A stretch of 64,000 bases of DNA from Zhengitettix transpicula (Eukaryota; Arthropoda; Insecta; Orthoptera; Tetrigidae): contig CM073592.1 of the NCBI GenBank assembly GCA_037074705.1, forward strand, positions 28,740,629-28,804,628, in the 5' to 3' direction. The translations under genes and the position numbers were made by a program. Below the pieces are notes generated by a model that saw only the letters and a list, made by a program, of their open reading frames with translations, did not search any database and had not been told where the DNA came from. Below are positions 55,211 to 64,000 of this stretch, in pieces (position 1 is the first letter of the stretch; each line of letters begins with the position of its first letter).

Positions 55211-56655
55211 CTAGCTGGGTGCCCGACGTTTCCCGGGTATTTATTTATGTATGCCCAGAAAAGTACTTCATTCTACATTAATCTGTTAGTCAATAAGATG
55301 TTAAACATACATATATATAATTTCAACAGAACCCCCTTCTCCGTGATTTAAATACTGTAAATTTAGCCGTTTAATTAAATATGATTTTTGAAGAATTCGA
55401 CCCCCACGTTGTGGTAGCCAAAATATAATTTTTTAAAATAAAAGAATTAATAAAATTTCATACATAGAATCACTTATTTATTTTCACTTTGTAAATTTAA
55501 CTCAAAAAACAATTACAATTTAAAATATTAATTCCTCAGGGCCTTCACTGGGTTTGATAATGGACACAACAAATTGATTTTGAAATCTTATTAACAAACA
55601 GTTCACATTTACCGAAACAATACGTCGATAGAAATAAACTAAAAAGAAAAGAAATTAACTTTGATTGACAATTAAAAGAGAACAAAATCTGACTCTATCA
55701 TTTAATTACGTTTACAATTAATCGTTAGTTTTGGTTTTGTTACTTACTTAGTGTCCAGCTGGTTCCAGCATTCTTTTTGGTTTCGGGAGTACACTATGGC
55801 TAACTTTTACACTGATTCTAAGATTCACAGATTTTACACTCTTGAAGTCCACCTTGATAGACTCCCAGGAACTCGGATGATCCTCTTTTTTGTCAGCTAT
55901 CTGATGACTGCTTGCCTTATACGAATCCTATGATTGTTAGTCTTTTACCGCTTTGGACCTTAACTGACTTCCATTCCTGGCTGCTACAGACGTAAAACTC
56001 CACTCCTTTTCTGGCTGCTGATAGACGTAAAAACTGCTAACTCAGCGATATTTACGGGATAATACTTCCGTGAATGTTTTTACTCTTGTCTTAAATTCAC
56101 AACTTTGTTTAATAATTCATTAACGATGGCTAATCTCTGCTCTAATATTATTCGTTCCGTCCTCTGTAATGTACCGCCACCAACTAACTCTTAGTGCTCT
56201 CGAGTTTTAGCGCGCATACGCCATTTTTGACTTTCCGACAAAGCAACAGAACTTGGCTCCATTGTCGTTCTGGAAACTCCTGCCGCTACAATTAAATTTT
56301 ATTAAAAGCAATTAATGGCCTAATTAATTGGCATTACAATACTAATAATAAAAAAAATACTCTTAGTAAGTTAATAACGTAAGAAGTACTCACAAAAAAC
56401 ATCTGGAGAAACATTATATATTTCATTGATCCCTGAAAAATATTTATCCGGCACAAAATGTCGGCCGTTTAAGCTTGTTTGAATATTTCCACCCCCCACC
56501 CCTGGGAGCGGTAGTTGTGTCTTAACCCGACAGTGTTTGTTTCTTGTTTTAAAGGATCACGTGTAAAAGATTTTGTTAAATTTTCTCCACGGTTGCAGGT
56601 TCGTATGCGGAACATGCATACAGAAACAAGCGTACAGTCAATTTTATTTATTAGA
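55211..56655 (-). mobile_element. Helitron interrupted by an LTR-like insertion
   Basis: The 3' end lies at 55211: the minus strand reads CCCGGGAAACGTCGGGCACC then CAGCTAG, with T following. The 5' end is at 56655: TCTAATAAATAAAATTGAC. The 5' body (56370-56655) has ACTGTCGGGTTAAGACAC and ATAAATATTTTTCAGGGATC, as in other copies. Family C copy 2 sits between the two halves at 55410-56338. Without it the Helitron would be about 515 bp. Confidence 0.6.
55410..56338 (-). mobile_element. LTR-like repeat (family C), copy 2
   Basis: Begins TGTGGTAGCC and ends TTGGCATTACA. It matches copy 1 in order throughout, with about 75% similarity by eye. It lies inside a Helitron, so it arrived later. No target-site duplication of 4-6 bp could be seen, which leaves the mechanism open. 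Confidence 0.5.
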
Positions 56656-57248
56656 AGAAGAAGAAGAATAAGAAGATAGATTAGTTTCCATTGTTTATGA
56701 CGTGAAAGCGAAATCGACGAACTGTTTTTCAAAAGAAGATGGCTTGAATAATTCTGACTTTCTGGGACGTGCCGTTCCTATGATGAATTCCTCTGACTGT
56801 GAAGACGAACCCTTTTTCTAGGTGTTGCAAACTATCGTTTACTGAAGCTGTTGGAACAGTAACAAATATTAAGTAACCGGAGCGGGGAAGAGACGTAGTG
56901 TTACGTGGCTGCGTACAGGCAAGTAGGAGAACTCGGCCACAATAAGAGAACGACGAGAGATGGTAGCCATCTGTTCTCTTTTGTCATTAGGAAACAATGA
57001 CAGGGGGCCACGCGTAAGGCTTCTGCGTCTAGAGTTGCTGATATCTGCATCTGCCTGCCCAGGCTCCCGGCGCGGTGGTCCGCCGCAGGTGCAATATACC
57101 ACACACACCTAGCAGAATACCTGGCCCACTCACTAATTCATTTTCTATTCATAAATTGGTGACCAGATGGTCATCAAATTCGGGGGAGGAACTTCTTAAT
57201 AGTCTAACCTTAGACTAACTGGCCCCTGCGAAAAGCAATTGCTTTTAA
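56656..57248. other. Unassigned DNA
   Basis: A GC-richer part, 56870-57120, has overlapping short minus-strand frames without domain content. No gene was recognised. Confidence 0.4.
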
Positions 57249-57891
57249 TCTATATAATAAAAAAGGATGTATATTTGTATGTATGTATGTATGTATGTAT
57301 GTATGTATGTATGTATGTATGTATGTATGTATGTATGTATTTACGTTGTTCTTTATACAAATTTTATCGCGTGGACAGAATGCAACAAAAATTGGTACAC
57401 ATATTCTTCAAAATACGAGAAACGCTACTGTGAGGGTGAGAAACGCCTAGCATACATGCAGAAAGAATTACAATTAAAACCCGTGATCATTAAATATTGA
57501 ATTACTGCGCGCCAAGAGACAATGACGTCACGCGAGAGAGAGACGTTACTACGCAACGAACAAAGGAAATATTTCCTTTATTAGGAATGAAATAAAGCAG
57601 AAATATGTTATTTAAATAAAAAGTATAATTTTATACAGCAATACTCCATCGAATGGTAATAAAGAAGAATACGAATTACTTTACCATCATTGGGGAAAAT
57701 GTAAGTTAATTTTCGCGCTGTATTAGTTGTGAGTCTAGCTAACAATTTCATCAATGTAATATTTCGTAATGTATGAAGACTGAGTGACGATTATATCCTG
57801 AAATACTCAGGGAATATATTTAAGTATTCAATTAAATACTTTTTCGAGTTTATATAAATAAGTACACGAGCAACGCCGGGCACGCAGCTAG
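57249..57891 (+). mobile_element. Short non-autonomous Helitron, complete
   Basis: Starts TCTATATAATAAAAAAGG and ends AACGCCGGGCACGCAGCTAG, flanked by A (57248) and T (57892). It is nearly identical to 50516-51129 and 2418-3011 apart from the enlarged GTAT array. No protein is encoded. Low divergence between copies suggests recent activity. Confidence 0.85.
57277..57340 (+). repeat. (GTAT)n microsatellite inside a Helitron
   Basis: About 16 uninterrupted GTAT units sit about 28 bp from the Helitron 5' end. The same site has about three units at 2418 and seven at 50516. Open frames of MYVC-type repeats here are artefacts of the array. Confidence 0.95.
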
Positions 57892-57893
57892 TT

Positions 57894-58542
57894 TAATAAA
57901 TAAATCAACAGTAGCCAATTTTAAGTCAGAAATAAAGGATAATCGCTTAATTTACGACCCATAAGGTTAAAATTTAAAACTACAAAACAAATACAACGAT
58001 TAGAATAACATTTTTAAGAAACAATTTGGCAGATAACAAAAAAATATGTAAATTGTGTTGTCTTATTTTGTCTAAATATATTTATTTAAATAATCACAAA
58101 TTATATTGGGGGTAAATTATGAATTCCGGACGAGGAACGAACTACTTGTCGAGATTAATGAGTGAAGTGCTATATATATCATATCCTATAAAACAGCTAT
58201 TAACGTAAAAAAATGAAACAAACAATTTAAATACAATTTATGACGATTTTCTTTAGTAATATTTAATTTATTTATTGTTATAATTTTAAATTCTAAAATG
58301 TCGCCATTTTAAACAACACCCAACAACGTATATTAATTTATACTGATCGTTTTAAATGGTGAATTTCAACATTTTGTAAGCCTAACACAATTTATATTTT
58401 TTTTTTGTTATCTGCCAAATTATTTCTTTAGTGTTTGTAGTTTTAATGTGGAAACCTGAAGAGGTAGCAAATTAAGCGTTGTTAATTTAATAAATTCTCT
58501 TTCTTTTTTACTTAACATTGACTAGTGTTTATTTATTTATTA
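57894..58542. mobile_element. Foldback element (family E) with larger interior
   Basis: The left arm begins TAATAAATAAATCAACAGTA and the right arm ends GTTTATTTATTTATTA. Inner arm parts also pair: AATTTGGCAGATAACAAAAA (about 58023) against TTTTTGTTATCTGCCAAATT (about 58402). The right module keeps CTGAAGA, G, GTAGC, loop but has lost GAAAC. The left module is decayed. About 300 bp of AT-rich, non-coding interior separates the arms. Confidence 0.6.
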
Positions 58543-60409
58543 GTTTTCTCATTAGTCGGAATACATTTTTATATATATTTATCGTTGTTTCTAATTTATT
58601 TGATATGAGCCAAGACAAAACACTTGAAATTTAGAAAACAGAACTTTTGGCGAAATGTGAAAAAATAATCAGTTGAAAGGAACTGGAAACAGTTCTTGGA
58701 ACAATATTTTAATGAATTAAGTTAAAATTACAAAATTGAAACAGTCTGTAGTAATAACTTTGTGTTACAAAATTTGTTGTCCTGGAACCTTTAATGGATT
58801 GAATGTAAAAACTCTCAAAAAAGCAACTTGGAATTGGACATGTGTTTGTGTTAATGTTTCCAGTCAGTCTAATAGTTTCCTTGATCCTCTGAAATTCTGC
58901 ACGTGACGTAATTATTATGACAAACTGTTATGGAGTCTTCGAATCAAAACTGTGTTGAATTGGTCAGAGCAGACAGGTTATAGAAGTGTGTACGGTATTT
59001 AAAGAAATCGTCAAACAGAATGCCACGTGGCTGCAGTCACGGCTACGGCCAGTTGGATTTTTTCGAAAGTCACGCCCCCAGACGTGCTGATCGAAGTTTA
59101 CGTGTTTCTTCCTGTCTATCCAAATTTGTTACTTTTAAGTTAAAAGAATATGTGAGACGGCAACACTGTTTTCGTTTCACACAAGCGAGTCCGTTAAATT
59201 GTTGCCTGTAAACAGTAAAGCCTCATGAGTTCGTCGAGGTTTCCACATCAATCATTTTGAACCTCAAGATGATAATCGCCCAATGTGTGTGTGTGTGTGT
59301 GTCCTCTGTCCCTGTACAAGAACCGTTCCCAGCTGGTTGAAGCTGACTGCGGGGCCTTTTTCTGGCCGCATGAAGGAGAAAAAAATCGAATGTAAATGTG
59401 TGTACTGTCCACACAAATCCAATTACACTCTTTAAAAATAAATAAATGTCCACCCGTTTACCAGATAGAACGTGGAGATATGCAAATCACGTGTCGAGTC
59501 TGCAGATAAAATGTTACTAAACCGAAACACGCAATGAATGAATGATCAGTCGAGGGTCCAGACGATTCTCGGAACGTTGAGGCAGGAAACGTTCCCGACT
59601 GACCTTGGTGGGTCCAACAGCTGTTGGAGTGATTGGTCACGTCCTCCTCACGAATCCTCATTCAATCTTCTACATTACTTGTTTTCATATCAATACAGCT
59701 CCTGCGGTTTATCCAAGCTGTCAGCGCTGTAAGGTGATTAAAGGGAGCTGGATTGGACATCGCTAGTCTTGTCGTTCATGAAACTGGAGAAAAGAATCGT
59801 TGAGTTGGTGGAGTATCCGAGTTACCTTTCTACAATTTTGTGTCACATTTATCTAGAATTTCGGGTCACATCTTCTCCTTACAGTCACCTCGTAAGATTC
59901 GTAAAACAATTAATACGGATACAGTTATCTGACTTCATTAAATTTAAAATGAATAAAACAACTTAATTTCTCATAATTATATTTTAATTAATTAAAAAAT
60001 TGTAACATATTAAATTATTATTGGTACGACGTATCGATCCTTTTTTAATCGTTTCCAGTTGCAAATATAAAAATTTTACAAGTCTAAATATATAATTTAT
60101 TTTTTAAAAAATTAATGCATAATTGAAATTTTTGGGGGATTATTAATATTTTAATGCATGTTAAGGAATTTTTTATGGATTTTCATTCAATTGTCGCACA
60201 ATTTATTTATGAAGAATTTCAATTCATTCGGAGTAATTGTCATATTACATTTCCATGAATAAAAATATTTTACCTGTTTTGCATTTGTAATTAATTTTTA
60301 TTTTCGTTCCATAAAAACCAATTATGTCATTTAAGTGATACGTTCGTGTTATTTAATTTTAATAGTTTTCTTAAGCATAAGTCACCGAAATGTTAGTAGA
60401 GTGCCTGTA
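58543..60409. other. Unassigned DNA
   Basis: No gene was recognised. GC-richer stretches at 59020-59220 and 59470-59740 hold short frames without domains. A (GT)n run lies at 59284-59302. Confidence 0.35.
59284..59302 (+). repeat. (TG)n microsatellite
   Basis: About nine uninterrupted TG units. Confidence 0.95.
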
Positions 60410-60580
60410 GATTAAGGATCCTACCCGGCATCCGCCTAAATGTGACGCAGGGAAAAGCCTGTATCATGGTCGGACGGACCTTCCACTACTTATTTCTTTT
60501 TTTCACGGCGACTGGCTCCACTAGGATCATCAACTTGGTGGCCTTTTGCGTTTAATACCATAGGAAGGGATACAAAGAGG
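60410..60580 (-). mobile_element. Diverged fragment of retroposon D
   Basis: GGATCCTACCCGGCATCCGC, GCAGGGAAAA and CATAGGAAGGGAT match antisense family D sequence, though in a rearranged order with respect to the intact copies. It is an old or rearranged copy. Confidence 0.4.
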
Positions 60581-62810
60581 AATGTCCTTCTCGTAACCGG
60601 AGACGTATTAATTGCAATTATCCCTTGTATCCCTTTAAAAGTCTGCTTACATGAGTCTTTAACATTTAATTCTTGGTATTATGTGCAGAGTCCACAGACT
60701 CTCATCTATTATTTAGTTAATAATACCTAGGTTTCCAGCTTTTATAGTAACAGTATTTTTAATACTAAAAAGCTTAAAAAAATACGAAAAAAATAGTTTG
60801 AATAATGTCTTTGTTCTTCTGTATGAAAAAACACAAATGTTATATATTGTTATAAAAATTAATTGTCGGAATCTTTCAATCGATTTAGCCATTTTAAACC
60901 TATTCAAGCATGATGCCTGGCTTGAACAAGTTGAAAATTACCAAATAGGTCTAAAGACTCCGCCTATTAATTTTGTTTTACAATATACGAGACTGTTTGT
61001 TTTTTCTTCCTCTGTGAACAGACTATATAAATAAAATACCTTTACTCTGGTTTATATCGCTTAATTATTAAATAACCTCTTATTTATTTTCCTTAAATTA
61101 CACACCTGAGAATAGTTCAAACACTGGCGATATGCTTTTTTAATTAATCATTCTATTAATGGGTCTGTTTCTGGTTATTATTTTTATTTAATTCACAACA
61201 CTTATATACATCAATATTTTTCAGCAATAGGTTTTTCTTCATATTTTGTATGAAAAGGCGGATATTCATTTAGACTGTATTTATACGATTAAACGTACTC
61301 GTTTATCATAATTAATGTGCATGTCTGAAATCTGAAAATTCAGTTCCATTCAGGTACAATGCAACGGAATAAAGGTAGAATCCATTAATGCATTTTCTTA
61401 CAGTCACTAATTTCTCCCGGCATTTAAACCGGAGAAATCAGAAGTGCCAACTTTCCACTATTGTCGGAATCACCTGTAAATTGTTTCCTGTTAACGTAAG
61501 ATGCGTATCGAGGAACGTATTCAAGGCCAAGTTAGTCGTGTTCGGGGTGCCTGGGCGTCAGGTGTGCCACCACCTGCGCGTTGCGGCAAGCTGTCGCGTG
61601 CCTGACAGTTGGCAAGCGTGAGCCTGCTCTAAATTATTGTTATTATAATATTAAGTCGTTCCGCGCAAGCCTTTACCTGACGTTTATATGCGCGTTAAAC
61701 TCCGGAGCCGCCGATTGTTGTGACAGCCCCGTAATGATTTCTGCACGTACAAAGAGTCCACTTTCGCAATAACTATCAGACTCGCACTGGACGTACAGTA
61801 ACTATGCTCACAGTCGCTGAGTAATTTTAATGAAGCGGGGATTTACGCACGACAAGCCACCAGCTAATAGATAATAAGAACCACAGCTTCTCCAGACGTT
61901 CATTCACAAGATGAAAACAAGTTTCACTTATCGAAACGTCAATATCATTCTTTCGTTCGTGAGGACTGGACAGTTATTTGGAGAAAGAAAATCAATTTGA
62001 CTTCTCTTTGGATGACAGAGAGAAAACTCCCATTCCAAGGATACTTCCTGTCTCATCTACTCTGGTTGCCTCATTAGTGGTAAAAACATTAATTACTCTA
62101 TGAAACTCGTGGATCGCCAATTTATCCACTATAAATCCATATTTTCAAATACTTATTCCATATGTCTACTTCTTATTTTGATATTAACAGATTTTTCTCT
62201 TCTACTCTGTTTTTAACGAGGATTATTCAGAAACCACTTATTATTATTAAATAAACTTATTACATTTATAAGTTGATAATAATAAGAAGGGGGGTTATAT
62301 CTTGGGGTTTGTTGTTGGTGTTGTTTTAGTTTAGTTGCTTTGGTGATGGCGAAGCGTGATCAATAAATTAATTAAACCATACTAAGTTTATTTTTTAATA
62401 TGCATGCCCTGAACCTTGATGTAAAAAGTTGAACAATAATTTAATAAGGGTTTATTATAATACATATTTTGAAAATACTTATTCCATATGCCTACTTTTC
62501 ATTTTGATATTAACGGATGTTTCTCTTAAGAAACTTAAGAAACTTAAGAAGGATAATTCAAAAATAACTTTAACAGTCTACAGTAGAAACGTTATTTTTA
62601 TTGGAACGCTTTCAACTACTTTTTAATCTATGGAAGAATATGGTAGACAAGTAATAAACAGTTAAGGTTACATTCTTGATAGGGCAAATTTGATTACTGT
62701 GTACACTTTAAGATTATTAAAATTGATCTTGTCTTGAAATATTCATGGAGGTTGAAACACCTTTATTATTAATAAAACAAGTTAAGGTTAATCAGTAATA
62801 ATTATAATAA
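60581..62810. other. Unassigned DNA
   Basis: AT-rich apart from a GC-richer block, 61420-61790, with no recognised gene. At 61940-61948 CGAAACGTC follows AAGATGAAAACAAG, a weak relative of the foldback modules. Confidence 0.35.
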
Positions 62811-63137
62811 CTAAACATCAATTATTTAACTTATACAGACACTACACTATTTTATTTATAGCGTAACGACGTTTCGGTACATGTACGGATAATCTTCAGG
62901 TATTATCCAAATTAGTATAAGAAACTAGCACTAAAAATATTAATAATTTTCTTTGAAAAGCTGTCCGTGGCCCAAAATTCATTTATCAACAACGAGATTG
63001 TAGAAAGAGTTTTTGGTGCCACTCTGTTATAATAACTTGGATAATACCTGACGATGATACGAACATGTAACGAAACGTCGTTACGCTGTAAGAAAAAAAA
63101 TATATGTCTGTATAAGATCAATAATTGATTGAACAGG
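62811..63137. mobile_element. Complete foldback element (family F), both modules present
   Basis: The left arm (62811-62910, minus) and right arm (63035-63137, plus) are near mirror images. Both read outward as AACTTGGATAATACCTGA or similar, module, CGTTACGC, and the GTCTGTATAAG end. The left module is at 62866-62899 (CTGAAGA ... GAAAC, GTCG) and the right at 63048-63080 (CTGACGA, T, GATAC, GAACAT, GTAAC, GAAAC, GTCG). The 125-bp centre is non-coding. This is the clearest example of two outward-pointing modules in one element. Confidence 0.75.
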
Positions 63138-63192
63138 AGTAAAATAAAAAATTTCAATTATAATGACTGTACATTCTACATACCTTATAATG

Positions 63193-63213
63193 ATATATAT
63201 ATATATATATATT
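63193..63213 (+). repeat. (AT)n microsatellite
   Basis: About ten uninterrupted AT units. Confidence 0.9.
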
Positions 63214-64000
63214 GTGACTATTAAGACAACTTATAAATAATCACCAGCCAATTTGAAGTTAGAAAAAAATTTATTTCTGAAAAATTATCCTACTCTGTTC
63301 GAAGTTGATCATTACGTCACTATCTTGATATTATTTCAAAAGGTTAAAAATTCTCGTATATTTTCAATTTGTCCTTCGTCGTTACTTAACGTAAAATATA
63401 ATCATTAATTAATAAGAATATTAGTTTAATCTCTGAAGTACGTTTGTTTGAACTTGTTTATCGCGGATGTGCCCCTCTGTTATAATAACTTAGATAATTC
63501 CTGACGATGATAAGAACATGTTTCGAAACGATATCGAAAAAATATTCTGCGTAATGAATTTCAATCTCCGCTCCTTCGTTTATATTATTAACGATTTCCG
63601 TTATATTTAAATTTATGCGTAAAGCATAGATCTCAAGTTATTTCTATTAAATATTTTTACATTTTCCAATTCAGACTCGTGACTCAAGAGCTTGGCATGA
63701 GAAAAAATAAGAGCTGTGTTACTTTTAGATTTTGGTTGCAAATTATAATTGTGGTGTTGGAGTCTATTTTCTAACCAAGATTTCGTATAGATTTATTATA
63801 GCGATTTATTGTGTAAAATAATAAGGTTGCTATTAATAAAATTAAGTGGTAGGACGTTGAAAATAAAATCATATATTAATAAGGATATTAGTTTAATCTC
63901 TTTAAGTGCTGTGAGAAGAAGTTCTGTTGGACGCCATTTATAGTCCTTAATTAGTAGTATGTAACAAGTTTTAAAGGTGTCATGGAAAGATTTTTCCCTT
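63214..64000. repeat. AT-rich window end with E and F remnants
   Basis: The part 63231-63275 resembles a family E left end (CAGCCAATTTGAAGTTAGAA). The part 63470-63530 is a third F copy, with CTGACGA at 63501-63507, a weakened stem and GAAAC at 63525-63529. TATTAGTTTAATCTCT occurs twice (about 63419 and 63885), suggesting a further repeat that continues past the window. No gene was recognised. Confidence 0.45.

Noticed and set aside
52821..56338. One LTR retrotransposon with C copies 1 and 2 as its two LTRs
   Set aside because: The copies are too diverged for an LTR pair, only 1.6 kb lies between them with no gag or pol trace, and copy 2 sits inside an older Helitron whose end lies in that interval.
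57239..57500. Open frames with repeated MYVC units
   Set aside because: They are translations of the (GTAT)n microsatellite inside a Helitron.

Overview
This window looks like a gene-poor, AT-rich piece of an insect (arthropod) nuclear genome. The reasons are a eukaryotic tRNA gene with internal promoter boxes and an oligo-T terminator, a mariner element, a LINE tail of a kind common in insects, many Helitrons, and almost no long open reading frames. No intact host protein-coding gene could be recognised. The species is not identifiable from what I can see.

Layout. 1-4.7 kb: a 5'-truncated LINE with an (AAG)n tail, a short Helitron, and two poly(A) retroposon pieces. 4.7-11.5 kb: AT-rich DNA with two small inverted-repeat elements, an LTR-like repeat carrying a 61-bp tandem repeat, and a 3'-truncated Helitron. 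11.5-20 kb: mostly unassigned DNA with a complete foldback element, a retroposon with target-site duplications, and a dead mariner. 20-27.6 kb: two more retroposons, a tRNA-Pro(CGG) gene, and a dispersed repeat split by a foldback insertion, with an empty-site relative at 16.5 kb. 27.6-46 kb: long unassigned AT-rich DNA with GC-richer islands, three longer Helitron copies and one Helitron fragment, another foldback element, one possible terminal exon and a SOX-POU-like composite site. 46-58.5 kb: dense nested repeats, including two Helitrons joined head to tail, a long inverted repeat, and two LTR-like copies, one inside a Helitron. 58.5-64 kb: AT-rich DNA ending in another foldback element.

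The most interesting pattern is a short module found at least a dozen times: CTGANGA, one spare nucleotide, a short hairpin, GAAAC, then GTCG or GTTG. The stem sequence differs between families but still pairs, and the spacing stays at 17-18 nt. It resembles the catalytic core of type I hammerhead ribozymes, which are known from Penelope-like elements and retrozymes. Here it sits as outward-pointing pairs inside small foldback elements of at least three related families. Whether it is catalytic is not shown by the sequence.
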